Assembly: GCA_963682055.1 (NCBI GenBank)
Contig: OY821746.1
Coordinates: forward strand, 14,683,992-14,747,991
Direction: 5' to 3'
Length of the DNA: 64,000 nt
Source: Primula veris
Lineage: Eukaryota; Streptophyta; Magnoliopsida; Ericales; Primulaceae
Shown here piece by piece: positions 9,871 to 25,300 of this stretch. Numbering within the stretch: position 1 is the stretch's first letter; the number at the start of each line of letters is the position of its first letter. The notes under the pieces are model-generated. The model did no database searches. It was not told the DNA's origin and saw only the letters and a program-made list of their open reading frames with translations. Position numbers and translations under genes: made by a program.

Positions 9871-12800
9871 CTAATTATCTTCATGGTAGTCAGGGTTTTC
9901 TTTCAAAATGACGAAACCTTCGAGTATAGGTGAGAGTGGAATGTACCTGCAAAATATAAATGAAAATTAAGATCAATAACAATAATACGAAACCTGTGAG
10001 AGTTATGAAAAGTAGAATGTAGTATGTACTTCTCAGTAGCAAGCTCGGCTCTGTCACCAGCAGCGAGAAGAACAGGTGTCGAGTGGGTTTGGAAACCAGT
10101 GATGGTCTTGGGTCGACCTGCTTGGCCCACAACATCAACAGCTTGGCCCACCCGCACAGGTACCGATAGAGGTTTCAAGTTCTCATCCACAGTTAAAAGC
10201 ATCCTTGGCTGTTGCATAATAGTATAAACAAAAGTTACAAAATCAGTTAGGCATAAAAAAAGACTGTTTTGTGATGCAGACAAAAACAAGTGCTTGTCAT
10301 ATTATTTTTCACAATAAATTTCAGTCGCTTTCCAAGAAATGAGAGCACTTGAGGTTATTATGGCTAGTTCCTTATATTAGACTTTGTTACACAAGTGGGA
10401 AATGCATCGGGATCTTTTAATAGCCACATTTTAAATTTCAGTCGCTTACCCAGAAAGGGAAGTATTTGAGGTTATTATGGGTATTTCCTTATATTAAACT
10501 TTTGTTACACAAATGGGAAAGGCATATAGGTCTTTCAAAAGCCACATTTTGTTCAGACATGAGTGAATGAAATGAAAAGAAGAACAGAAACTGAAAATCA
10601 CGAGAACAAAACCAAACAACCATGCAGACTACATACAAGAAGAGAGGTGGAGAGAAATTTAGTGTTAGAGACAGTAAGGATGAACTGGAGGAGGAAGAGG
10701 AAAGAGTAACCTGCATTGCCAACACGAGGAAATAAAGAACATAATGATATTTTCCCAAGATAATGGTTTTCATATCAAGACAAGCGTGCAGCAAGGTTAT
10801 TAAACCGGCAAGTGCAGTCCTAGAGAATATATAACAAAAAGTTTATTACCACAAATGAAAGATATAAACTTCAAAATATCCTCAAAAGAAAGGCAGGAGT
10901 TTCTAATCTGTGCTAGAGTTAAATTTCCTTTTCGCAGCAAACAAGAAAATAAAATCTGAGAACTTTTGCATTATAATCCCAACCCCATATATTAACAGCA
11001 AATGTTTAATCCAAATACAGAAATGTGCATGCAAAACTCTTCTATGTCCATGAGAACGAAAATACGGCATGGTAGCCTTTTATATTGACCATCTGTAAAG
11101 TGTTAAAATATGTGCGTAGAAGTTGAACATCTTCCATTATTTTTGGCATAATATCAACTAGGGTTGGGAAAAAATCCCGAAACCCAACCTGATCCCGCCT
11201 CCCGATCCGATCCTGAAACTTATCCGACTCGAACCAAATCCGACCCGACCCGACTTATGTGACCTAAAAGCATTTTGAGATTGTTATTTATACCACCTTT
11301 AATGTTCTCTTTTTTAGTTCTTTTTATTATGCAACTTGAAGTTAATTATTGAAACTTTAAGGTTATCGTTTATAAACAAAAATGTGTCGGGATTATCCCA
11401 TCCCGACCTGCCGGGTACCCGAATTGTCCCGTATCCAAAATGTTGGGCTCGGGATTGGGAGAAAAAAATGATTCCCGATTCGTGTCGGGTCGGGATTTGG
11501 GTTGGTAGATTTCGGGAAGTTGAACATCTTCCATTATTTTTGGCATAATATCAACTAGGGTTGGGAAAAAATCCCGAATCCCGATCCGATCCTGAAACTT
11601 ATCCGACTCGAACCAATCCCGACCCGACCCGACCCGACCCGACTTATGTGACCTAAAAGCATTTTGAGATTGTTATTTATACCACCTTTAATGTTCTCTT
11701 TTTTAGTTCTTTTTATTATGCAACTTGAAGTTAATTATTGAAACTTTAAGGTTATCGTTTATAAACAAAAATGTGTCGGGATTATCCCATCCCGACCTGC
11801 CGGGTACCCGAATTGTCCCGTATCCAAAATGTTGGGCTCGGGATTGAGAGAAAAAAATGATTCCCGATTCGTGTCGGGTCGGGATTTGGGTTGGTAGATT
11901 TCGGGAAGTTGAACATCTTCCATTATTTTTGGCATAATATCAACTAGGGTTGGGAAAAAATCCCGAATCCTGATCCGATCCTGAAACTTATCCGACTCGA
12001 ACCAATCCCGACCCGACCCGACTTATGTGACCTAAAAGCATTTTGAGATTGTTATTTATACCACCTTTAATGTTCTCTTTTTTAGTTCTTTTTATTATGC
12101 AACTTGAAGTTAATTATTGAAACTTTAAGGTTATCGTTTATAAACAAAAATGTGTCGGGATTATCCCATCCCGACCTGCCGGGTACCCGAATTGTCCCGT
12201 ATCCAAAATGTTGGGCTCGGGATTGGGAGAAAAAAATGATTCCCGATTCGTGTCGGGTCGGGATTTGGGTTGGTAGATTTCGGGAAGTTGAACATCTTCC
12301 ATTATTTTTGGCATAATATCAACTAGGGTTGGGAAAAAATCCCGAATCCCGATCCGATCCTGAAACTTATCCGACTCGAACCAATCCCGACCCGACCCGA
12401 CCCGACTTATGTGACCTAAAAGCATTTTGAGATTGTTATTTATACCACCTTTAATGTTCTCTTTTTTAGTTCTTTTTATTATGCAACTTGAAGTTAATTA
12501 TTGAAACTTTAAGGTTTCGTTTATAAACAAAAATGTGTCGGGATTATCCCATCCCGACCTGCCGGGTACCCGAATTGTCCCGTATCCAAAATGTTGGGCT
12601 CGGGATTGAGAGAAAAAAATGATTCCCGATTCGTGTCGGGTCGGGATTCGGGTTGGTAGATTTCGGGAAGTTGAACATCTTCCATTATTTTTGGCATAAT
12701 ATCAACTAGGGTTGGGAAAAAATCCCGAATCCCGATCCGATCCTGAAACTTATCCGACTCGAACCAATCCCGACCCGACCCGACTTATGTGACCTAAAAG

Positions 12801-15800
12801 CATTTTGAGATTGTTATTTATACCACCTTTAATGTTCTCTTTTTTAGTTCTTTTTATTATGCAACTTGAAGTTAATTATTGAAACTTTAAGGTTATCGTT
12901 TATAAACAAAAATGTGTCGGGATTATCCCATCCCGACCTGCCGGGTACCCGAATTGTCCCGTATCCAAAATGTTGGGCTCGGGATTGGGAGAAAAAAATG
13001 ATTCCCGATTCGTGTCGGGTCGGGATTCGGGTTGGTAGATTTCGGGTCGGGTTAGGTCCCGACCCGAACCCATAATATCAACTACTATGGTTTTACTTAG
13101 TGAACAGAACAGTACTGGTTTTACTTAGTGAACAGAACAGTACTTGGGATCGAGTTTAATTCCTAGATGTCAAAAGGTAATTTGAGGATCATTGTTTTCC
13201 TCAACACGTAGTTCACAGAAAGATTCAAAAACTTGAGGAAAAGACTTACGGAGAGAGCAGGAAGCGTTCGGAATGATAAGGAGAGAGAGTCAACAACCCT
13301 TTCCCCATGTGCACAAGACCTTGGGCAATTCGTACCTGCACAAAGCAGCAAAAAGAAACAATCAGAAAACCTATGGCGTGCAAAGAAAATGCATGAAACT
13401 CAAATTTTATTCAGCAAAAAAAAAAGTTTACACAAAAGAGAAGGCTGGCTTCTTTGTAATAGTAGCTAGAAAGATTCCGCAGCATTCCAGCAATTCTAGC
13501 ATTGTTAGTTCCTGCTCCGATAAAACCTAATGAGACAACAGCAGCCTGCAAATTCCAATCAAACAATTATGTAACTTAGTAACTTACCACTAGATTTTAC
13601 ATAATAACTGTGATAAAATACTTCCAACATATATGTAAGTGGACATAATTACCATCGCTACTTCTGTATCAGTATCGTGACTCAGCCTGCTTAATGTGTC
13701 CATGACATTGACCTGGGTCAGAATAACAATTATACCACATCAGCAACACAGGTATGAGACTGTAACTTAACTAAAAAAAAGATTAAATAAAACCACCAGA
13801 ATTCGAGGTGCTTAGTTTGAAAAAAAAAAATGATTGCTATGTAAATTAAACTATCACCAAAATTCGAGTTTGTATGCGACCCTATTGTTCTAAATATTCA
13901 GTAACCTAGCGTAAATAAACCAATCAGTTGTGCCTTCCTGGCCAATTGGTTGCCCTAACACCAATTGTTTTTATAACCTGTGCGCAGCAAGGTGTTAAGG
14001 GAAAAAAATACTTGTAGAGAAACATAGTATAGTCGAAAATCAAAGTTATATTTGCTTAAGCTGAAAATAATTATCAAAACAATAACTAAAAACAACTGAT
14101 ATAATTCTACTAGATAACACATTGAGTATATAATCATTCGAAAAATTTAATTATAGATTTTTTTCCTTGGACAAAAAACTTGTCTCCAAGTTAGCGGAAA
14201 ACCTCACCTTTCATCACTTTTTTTTTTTTTTTTGATTCCTCCTTTGGAGGAAAACCTCACCTTTCATCACTTTGTAGGATCAAATTTTGGTTATCCTTTT
14301 TAGTTGCTAACCTATTGGTTTCCTTGGACAAAAAACCTGTCGCTAAGTTAGCGGAAAACCTCACCTTTCATCACTTTGTAGGATCAAATTTTGGTTATCC
14401 TTTTTAGTTGCTAAACCTATTGGTCTATTATTACATTTGTACAGAAACATATATGCTAAAATGAACAGGAAGAAGCAATAAATATCAGGTGATAATTACA
14501 TAACATCGGTATATGGTGTAAACAAATAGTGATAGATTGATTTGATGTACAAAACAATAAAGCCCAACCTTGAGTATATAATCATTCGAAAAATTTAATT
14601 ATAGATTTTTTTTCCTTGGACAAAAAACTTGTCTCTAAGTTAGCGGAAAACCTCACCTTTCATCACTTTGTAGGATCAAATTTTGGTTATCCTTTTTAGT
14701 TGCTAACCTATTGGTCTATTATTACATTTGTATAGAAACATATATGCTAACATGAACAGGAAGAAGCAATAAATATCAGGTTATAATTACATAACATCGG
14801 TATATGGTGTAAACAAATAGTGATAGATTGATTTGATGTACAAAACAATAAAGCCCAACCGAGAAACATCAAAGGACGTACTAATACCTTAGGGTTAGAA
14901 ATACAGAGGAGACCAAGGGCCAAAGGAACTGCCCGTCTGATATTCTGCTCACCATACTGTAAAAGATGCTCCAAAGAGCGAATAGCCATTTCAAGACCCA
15001 ACTCTTCAGCCATAGCTACCATAGCAATTCCAAGTACAGCAGGTCCCTGGTGTGTCTCTTCTCCCTTGTCAAGATGTTGTGCACACTCTCCCAAAAGGTG
15101 TTGAACCTGTATGTTTAGAGAGAGAGAGAGACAGTGTAACCAGCAGAACAATTCAATGGACCTCATAATTTAATGGACCAAGGCACAATACCTTGAGTAC
15201 ATTTCCAGTCCCAGCATAAGCACAAGAAAGCAGGGTCATATCACAATATTTTCTGATTTTCTCATTAAATGTCTTTGAAACCTCCGCCGTCGCCTCCACC
15301 CTATCCTGTTAACAAAAATAAGTAAAAAATGAATCAAAGTTGGCGTCTATTCATGAGATGTTATCAGATAATTGGCAATACCACAACTTAGAAAAAATTA
15401 TATAAAATTTTCAAGAAACAGTAAACTTATTATGAGTATCATCATCCATGTCTCCTCCATATCATATACTTTTCATCTTATTTATACACTACAACTACCT
15501 TTCAATAGACAAATTCTCCGATTTATTAACCAAACACACTTGTGGTGAAACTTAAAAGTATACTCTTCCATTCCTACCCAAACAAAAAAAATCAACTCAT
15601 ACGATGCAAACAAAGGATCCCATTATATAGAAGGTGTATGGAAATAGTTAAGCTACCTGTTTTCCAAGGTACAAAAGGCCAAGTCCAAGAGGCAAAAGTT
15701 TAACGAGGGGATCCGCCAACTCTGTCTCATTTCGATCCATCAAAGCAAATATAATTGACTGTGCAATCTCTTCATTGCATGAGCCAACATACACCAAACC

Positions 15801-18800
15801 CAGTGAAATGGCAGTGAATGCAATCACATCAAGAGGCGCTTTATTGTCTCCAAGGATAGGAATCAAACTACTCCGAATCTGATAAGCCAATAGAGTCAGC
15901 TACCATCAATAGCAAACAAATATATTTAACAAAATAACAAGATTTTATGTTTGCAGTTTTTTAATTATTCGAGGACAAAAGTATTATAAATCAATTTCAT
16001 TTAAGGTAATGGCAATAAGACTAAACATCAACTTAAATATGAATCTAAAAAAAGTCTAAACTAATATAAATAAAAAATGATTCTACATGGCATAGATTAC
16101 CACCTTCCATCCTTTCTTTCTAAAATCGTATGTGTCTACAGTTCACACCAATTAAAGATGCCAAGTGCTAACATTATGAAAGTCAGCAAGACTAATTCGA
16201 TAATAAATTAGCTATAGGAAACATGAAGTCCTAAAAAAACGGAAACAACTCTGTTTGAGCAGAAACTCATTAAGCCATCAAGAAGATAAATTAGAGGTCC
16301 ATCATTGTTTGTTATGAAGATGGATTTCTGATAAAGATCGTCTTGGTGACCTAATTAAACCTTCTCAGAAATTGAATATTATAATTTATTTCCTTTTGAC
16401 AAAGTGAGACACGACCGATACAATTCCATCCATGAGACAGTTAAACATACACCACCAAGGGAATTCTCAAATATTGGCACCAACATATATTTTGAAATTC
16501 ATTCAAAACAAAACCAAAGAAAAAGAGAGAAGCAGCTAGGAACGTTACCTGGTCATTTTGAGCACCAGCATAAGCAAGACCTAAACCCATTATTGCACCA
16601 ATTCTGACTGTAGAATCTTCCTTGTCTATATAATCAGCAAGAAGGGCCATTGCCTGAAAAAACATTCACAGGTCAATCGTCATTACAAGATTATGAGACG
16701 ACAGTCCTTTTTTCTGAAAATACTGTACCAATATACTTACTGGATCACATTCATTTTTAACACCGCAGTTGACAATTCCAACACCCAACAATGCACCAGC
16801 AATTACGTGGTTGTCATTGCTATGGAAATACTTGTCGATTTGAGCAAGACCAGAGTCAACATCCCATTGCAGAATCATACCCTACAAAAAAAGGCAGTAA
16901 GTACAGCAATGAAAGACGTTTAAGAAAGACGCAAACGGGAAATCCTGTGAAATAGCTTCTATAACTGGATAACTAACACTGGAAACATCTTTACGTTCGA
17001 TGGTTTGGTACAACACGTGAAAAAAGTCGAGAAATATACCAGACTTGCTGCAGCACTAGCTTTGCCATGCTCTTTATTCTTAAAGAGCCAGTTTCCAGAA
17101 GATCCACCATTTGAAGCATCTGATGGGATTGTCATCAACTTATCCTAAGAAATTTCAAAAAATAGGACATCAAGTTTTATCAAGTCCAGTGATTGATATG
17201 TGTCGCACAACTTCTTATGAAAAAAGTAATGAGCTTTTTACCTGACCAAAACCAGCATTCACAAAAGCATTCACAAAAGTAGCAGCCAAATTCTGTCTGG
17301 CTGAATCAACACTTGCACCAGCACTAGCCCGTCCATCAAGTAAGTGTGCCTAATTTAAAAGGAAAGTATACCATGTGTTATAAAATAGAAGATGATAAAT
17401 TATGGAATACAAAAAAAACGCAATTAAAATAATATCCAAGAACACACCTTATATATGTCTTCGGGGGATTTTGGCTCCATGACCTCTATATCACGAGCCA
17501 GTGTTAGATAACCTTCACTTAATTTGGTGTTGTTCACAATTTCTTGCAGTGCTTCCCTATCTTTATCATCAGAAACCATTTTTTCGTCAAGCTCATAAGT
17601 TATACCCTGGCGAGCAGAGAGCAAATGTAAGCTAGACGCCTTGCAATAAAGCAAAACTACTTTGACATCATAGTTCTGAGTCTACATTCAGAAGATGCTC
17701 AAAACCATTGGATTCAATGGAGCAAATTTTCCAAGGTAATTTTTTTGCGATAACTTTTCAACACCAGGAACTATTAAATAGAGGATTCTATGATACTAAA
17801 TTTACAGCTCTTAATGAATAAAAATATGTCCTGGTTGCCATCAGTCTGAATTTCAAACAAGGAACAATAAGTTCAATGATAAACCCACGGCCAAAAAGCA
17901 TTAATTAAAAAATATATAGATTGTAGGCCTAAGGTGAAAATTTAAACAAGGGCAAAACAGGTGAAAACATGGAAAAATTAACATGAGAGACTTCTGGTTC
18001 CAGGAAAACTCGGAGAATTGTAGGACGGTGTGAAGATAAAAAAACAAAAAAATTGTGTTGATAGCATAAATCTTACATGACGTGCAAGAATGTAACAAAA
18101 CTGCTTCTTCTGAAGCAAATCATCGCAAACAGTAAAAATCTGCTTCAAGTGCTGTCAAGAATAAAATCAAAGGTTATATCTATACGGACGCAGTGGACTA
18201 AAAATGAAAGTTTTCAACAATAATTCAACTAACAAACACAAAAAAGGAGGATCTGATATCAAACCTGCATGTTGTCAAGTAATAGAGCAATCTGAAGAGC
18301 GCGTGGGTATTCCTTAAATTTCATGTAGACTACGTAAGCAATTCCCAGAACTAGGGTATCATCCGGTTCAGGCAGGTATCTGCAATATAATCCACAAAAG
18401 TTCTGGGATAAACATTTAGCAGAGAAACAGGCTGCATTGCATGGCTAGATTAATTAAATCATGAACTGCTACAAGAAAAGGAATTTGTGACCACTAAAGA
18501 CATCAGCACATGGCAATGTTACTGTAACCAACCAAAATTGCATTCAACTCTTCTTAAAGAAGTCAAAGTATACATTTTCAATTCAACAGCATGCACTTCA
18601 TAAAACTATTTGATGCAGATATAACTTGACAAAGAATTCAGAATTTTTAGATAACAAAGAAAATGCTTGAAGAAAGGAGAACAGAATTATAATCTCAGAC
18701 AGGGCTAAGATCCTATAAAAATTGTGATTGGTGGGGAGCTATTACCTAACTTTTAGTAAGTTTATCAAATTTAATATTAGCTTTTTGTGCAAATTCAATA

Positions 18801-21800
18801 TTTATAATTAACTTTAATAAACGCACAATTCAACATGCTAAATAGTTGAATCCTATAAATACTTCAAAGCAATTCTTGTATACATAGTAATTCATGAGGA
18901 TTGTAACTTCTGGCAAAGGATTGCTATTTTTAGGACAGGCCAACTCCGTTTTTAAATTCATCGGTGCAAAAAAAAAAAGGTGATAATATCATATCATATA
19001 AGAAACAATCTCAAGAAGAGAAAAGATCATTCTATCATAAGATTTGAACTACTCTTTCTGGTCGTAAGACCCAAGACTTGATAACTAGCTCAGATATACT
19101 AACAATCTAAGAAGGAACTGACCTTGCCCCACCAGTAAGGTACAGGCATGTCCTCTTATAATTTGTTTTGTCCACGTGCTCCACTAACAAATCAAGGTCC
19201 TCAACCTGGGGAAATGGGGGACATAAAGATTAAAAAAAAATAACAAAAATCGGTGCCAAAATAAAAACCCGATAGATACCTCCATCAAAAGATCTACAGC
19301 CTCAAATTCAGCATTATGCTGCAAACATATCAAAGATAAGAATTACTATCCATGAAATGGTATTGACAACCAACTTAATCTTAGGGCTGAATTATCAAAG
19401 GTATACCTTCATGTGGAAAGCAAGAATTTGTCCTACCAACTCCATTAAATCAGCATTTGGGGCATCTTCAGCCTATACAATTTATTAGAAGAAAGCACAA
19501 TCGTTATAAGATGTTTTAAATGATAAAAGGAAAAACAGCCAAAAAACTGCAAGATCAGCTTAAAATTATGAGGTGACACGCAAAGATGGAAACTTGAAGC
19601 AATTGGATGTGCACCGACACTTGCAAATATAATCACGGGTGCTTATGATAGGTTTTTTTACAGGAAGTTAACAAGTGAGAAAGAAAAGGCCAATGAGCAA
19701 GTAAAAGGATATGACGCCGGGAGTGTGATGACTTGGAAGAGAGATAAATATCAATGCCTAACTAGATAACACTCTTCAGAATGAGAAATCCTAACCTGTC
19801 TCTTGGCATACTCTTGTGAAACTTCCCCAGTCAAGTTCCTACACCAACAAGTAAAACGCCACTTAGTTAAACTAAATAACATTTCAGGCTTTCAACTGAG
19901 AAAGTAATTTTTGAATGTTAAATGAGCTGGTAATAGTTAATAAAACAAAAAGGACTATTAGCATAACAAACACAAACAAGGTTTTTTTTAATACAATGAT
20001 CAACTTTTAGAACATGAGCCATCAGTGAAGAAGTAATCATGTCAACCCCAGGAAACAAAAATGCAGTTGCCCGGATAATAGTTTCTTCTCTAATTTTCAT
20101 CAATCCAAAAAAAAAAGTTGCCAACAAAATTAAGCACAGCAGTCCAAACCAATAATCACATCAAAAGTAGCTGAATAGATTAAATAGACAAAGAGGCCCC
20201 ACCTGACATATTCATGACCCCACGAACCTATATCACCTTCAGAACCCAACAACCTGTACTTCAAGCTTTCCTGACGTAAACAAAAAAATTAAAGGTGAGC
20301 AAAATTGTCATGTACACTCGCAACACAAGAAAAGGGCTGAACCATAATAACTTCAAGTTCAGCAATTCATCCTTTGTGATGGTGAACATAAAACCAAAGT
20401 ACTATAGACGTACAAGCCTATATTTAAAAAACATGTTATCATCTGCATATGATACAGAATACGAAACATTACGCCAAGGATACTAAACTGTGACCAGAAT
20501 GCAGAGTATAACAATTTCGCTGAAATTTAGCGTTTATCAAAGCTAGAAGCTTAAGGGAGAAACCTAACAAATAATAGAATATTTTTTCAGAACAAACATT
20601 GATTGAATCCACTGTAATTTACTAATCTAGAAGTAGGTTTAAGAGTATCACTAATATATAGCAAGGGAAGTAAATTGTAGAAGTTACTTAAGTCTTGAAC
20701 ATGAGAATGAAAGGTATTTAACAAATTATAAAAATTAAAAACAAATTTGAACTCAACATACCCGTTCTCCTTCTGCAGACATGGTCATTGCCAAAACAGA
20801 GAGAATATCTGCCAAGAGTTTCTGCGCCAGAAGAAAAATGTAAGCTCAGTAGGCATAGTTCTTGGGAGAAAATCTTAAGAAAATGGGCTTCAGGAAAGAT
20901 TATACCTTTATATCTGAATCTGGCATAATATCGTAATATGCTTTCAAAGTTCCATAATGAGGACGCAAAAACTTCAGTGGCTTTGGAACTGATGTCATAG
21001 AACTGGTGGAGGTTCGGATCTCTTGCCTGCATAAAGAGAAAGCAAAAATTTATATTGGAGTTGGTCGCAAGAGTAACAGATTGTATCAAACTCAAACTAC
21101 TGGAGTCATCAGAGATTCTTATAAATAATAGATCATATAAAATTCTAAGCTTAAATGTTGAGGCAACATAATACTCCAGATGATCCCTATTTTATTCAAT
21201 TGTAGCAAGTAAAACTAAGTTGTAGATAAAGACAATAAAGACGACATCCTATTTGTATGCAAGAACAACAGTAATGGTCCGATGTACTTTTATATGATAG
21301 CAAAGCAACACGTAGTAACTGCAGTTCGTTTAGCTGGATTTACAAAAATAACTTCATAGGTAATAAATTTAGGAAGCTTTTCAAATGATTTTCCTGATCA
21401 ATGCAAATTTTGGTAGGCCTTTAAAAGAAGGTCTTTTAGGTTCTCTGGAATCTCTGAATTTAAAAGAACATGTTAAGCCCAATTAATCCAGCCTGCCATT
21501 TAATTTAGGTTTCCATGACATATAATAGACTTAAATAGTTATTTAATATGAATAGTCCAGAACTAATTGATCTGTATCACCTTTTCACTCTATTAAATAA
21601 TATGCAATAACTGATAATCCCAACTAGAAATGTTTTTCTTTGGATAGGTCACATGGATATTAATAGCAATAATAATCATTGTGTGCCTAGCATTTAAAGG
21701 TCAAAAGCTAATAAATAAATGAGTTTTTTCAGGTTATATAAATAGGCTACTAGTTCAACCGAGAGTAAGATGTGATCTTAAATGAACTTCATGAGCCATG

Positions 21801-22316
21801 ACAGTGATATATATATATTAGTACTATGAAGACTCTCTAACAGAGCAATATACTGAACAAGCAATCCTACATGGACTGATGGACAGCAAGTTATCGCAGC
21901 GTTATCCCAAAAAGACAAAGTAACATAACTCTTCAAATGATTTGACATCACACACTTCTTCCTCATGGGAACAGGCTTACATAAGACAAGGGTTTTGTGG
22001 GGTTTTGTATCCTAAACTATAGGCTTTTTGTGATTTTGTATCCCAAACTACGTGTTTCACTTTTTAAGTACCCAAACGTGTTTCCCTCTAAATCAGTACC
22101 TTCCGTCCAAATTAACGGAAACAGCTGATGTCATCAAACATTTTTCATCCAGATTCAGGGGTAAAATAGTCATTAGACTCTTTTTTCGATCTAAACCATT
22201 GGATATGATCCAATGGCTCAGAAAAAAAGGAAAAAATAAAATAAAAAATATGAATATCATCACACATGAATATCATCATCTTTCATATTTACATATACAA
22301 ATTTATTCAAATATAT

Positions 22317-22366
<50 letters not shown>

Positions 22367-25300
22367 GTTTTGCCACGTAATCCCCTTCGTCTGCTCCAGC
22401 GAGATCTCTTTTCTGGCAACGGAGTGCTCTGGCCAGAGAGAGCTTAGTAGAGTCGATCTCACCGTACTCATCACCCCTACTCCAATCTTGACCCCTCTCT
22501 GCAGATCTCTCTCTATCTCACTGTCTCTCCTCACCGTAGTTGACGGTAACCCAGTTTATATCCCCGTCGTAATCATCCCGTCGCTGTCGATGGTGGTGGA
22601 GATGGTCGTGGCCGTGGGCCCCACTTGCAGCGGAGGTGGTGACTGTGGCCCCACTTGGAGTGGAGGTGGTGGTTGGCGGCCACGGTGTGGTGGAGGTGTT
22701 TACACGTATCTATGTATGTATATGTATATTTTTTTTTTGAAATTTATGTATATGTATATATATGTTATACATGTACTGTGTATATTTGTATATATATGTA
22801 TGTATGTATTTGTATGTGTGTGTGTGTGTATGAGATGTAATAATAGAATTATAATGGGGGTATTTTGGTAAAACACCACTTTCCATCAAAAAAATTAACG
22901 GAAGGTACTGATTTAGAGGAAAACACATAGTTTGGGTACTTAAAGAGTGAAACACGTAATTTGTGGTACAAAGTCGCAAAAAGCCTATAGAATACAAAAC
23001 TGCAAAAAACCCCATAAGACAAAGAAGATTTCAGTAAACAATGAGTGCCACTATATAAACAGTAAATGTGGATTTATTAATATCCAAAAGAAACAAGCCT
23101 TAAATACTATAATTTCCTAGGAGATGATATGCATACAAAATTCGCCACGTACGGCAGTGGCAATCACGTAATTTTCAGGCAACTCACAATAATTTCCTTC
23201 TAAATAAGTTTTATCAACTAGTTAATGTAGAAATTCTGAATAACTCAGATTACAAAAAACAGCAACTACCTCATGCTCTCCAGTGCAACCTTCTGCAACC
23301 CAGGATCCGGATCTTCAACCCTCTCAACATACAGCTCCAACTGCTGCTTTAGAGCCAGATCTTCTTCTGACTGCATATATATACACACACTTGGTTACAC
23401 CCATTAAAATACGAACTCAAAACTGCAGGGGAAAAAAACATCTTTGTTTCCTGAGTAAGTGAACCAGCATTCAAATATATAGTTTCCTGCTGCACATACA
23501 TACATACACATTTAACATACACTCATAGTAAATTATAGCGATGTAAAGACTACAAACAGAAAAAGTTACACTGTTCCAACAACTTAAATTATGCAATCGA
23601 ACAATAGAAATACAATTATATTAAGCTATGTATCACTAAACTTCACCACACAATATCTTAACTCCGATTATCTTCAGGGGGAGTGTTGCATTGATTAAAA
23701 AAAATCTACTAATTAGATTGCTAAATTAAATTTTCAAATAAGGCTAGAAGTAGATGCTATAATAAAGCATGATAGAATGCATTGTTACAAATACGCAATT
23801 CATTTATCTTCAAGTCGCTTACCGAAATCAACAAGCCTTTGGTTTGTTGCACCTTTAAATAAAATACACGAGATTTTGTAGGTTCCTCAAAATTTTGAAA
23901 CCAGACAGATTTAAACTTCTCAGTTTCGAGGGTAAAAACCCAGAAAAGTACCAAGTCCAGCTTTTGAGTTGTCCATTAAAAGCATATCTAATTAGTAATC
24001 CATGATTCCATATACTTCAGTAAGCACATAAGTAACTTAATAAAGATAAATCAATATGACCTTTTCTTTAACTGCAGCCTGTAAGAAAATAAACTGGTTT
24101 TTTAAGTTGTGTTCAGCCAGCTTAAGTTTCTAGCTTTCCAGGCTAAAAAGCCAGAAATTCCAGCTAATAATTTGGTCTGCGACACATAGTGTAACTTTTA
24201 AGACAAAAAACCCCCACCTTTCACAATGGTTACTAAATATAGTCTTACTAATTACTGTAGAAAATACATAAGTAGCTTAAGGGGAAAAAATCAGGAAGAC
24301 CTTTTCTTGTTGAATCTTTTATGAAATAAGCTAGATTTTGTAGGTACTAAGTCCATCCAGCTTAAATATTTCCGGGCTAAAAAATGTAGAAATATGTTTA
24401 AGCAAAATATCCGCGCTTTTAAGAAATCTAGTAGCTTATTAAAAATAGTCTAACAACTCGGTTCATATATCTAGATAACATATAAGTATTTCAATAAAAA
24501 AATCAATCAGGCATTTTTTAATTGCAGCTTTTTGAGAAAATCAGCTAGTTTTTCTAATGTTGTCAATAAAATCTTATCAAATATTGCCCGCTAAATTTAA
24601 TCAAGCTTCCACAACGAGAATATAGTTCTAACCAAGATAATTAGACACAGAAAAGTCCAGCTTTTTGTTACAAATACAGTCTAGATTTTAAGCAAAAAGT
24701 AAACAAATCTGCAACCAAACAAGGCCTAAGAGAATATTGTCATAACCAAGCATTATAAAACCATAAAAGTCCCCAATTTCTTTATTATTTAACTAAATGC
24801 AATCAAGTTTTCAAACAGAAAAAAATTTGCAATTAAACGCCTGAGAGCATATTGTTAACGGCAAGCGATTAAAACCCAAAAAAAAACTAGCTTTTAAGTT
24901 TGGTCTGCTAAACACAGTCTAGTTTTTAAGCAAAAAAGTAAACATATCTGCAACCAAACAAGGTCTAAGAGAATATTATTATAGCCAAGCAATTAAAAAC
25001 CCTAGAAGTCAACAATTTTTTGATAATTGTACTAAATTTAATCAAGCTTTTAACCAATAAAAAATTGCAACCAAACAAAGCAATCAAAACCCCCTAAAAG
25101 GCCCCAAATTTTTAATGCTTCCATTTAATTCAATCAAGCTATTAAGCGAAAACAAAACAAAACTGCAACCAAACAAGGCCTAAGAGAAGATCGTTATAAC
25201 CAACCAATTAAAACCCAGAGAAGTCGAGCTTTTAAGTTTGGTCTACTAAATACAGTCTAGCTTTTAAGCAAATAGTAAACAAAACTGCAACCAAACAAGG

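Noticed and set aside
11336..13075. Three near-identical ~70-codon frames (11336, 12104, 12866) suggesting a tandem gene family
   Set aside because: They are repeats of the hAT-derived array in RPN1 intron 22. The proline/arginine-rich translation comes from CCCGA repeats, and two intervening units lack the frame.
22266..22871. 201-codon open frame
   Set aside because: Its ends are translated AC and TG microsatellites and its middle is the GC-rich cargo of a MULE. Overlapping frames on both strands show the same low complexity.
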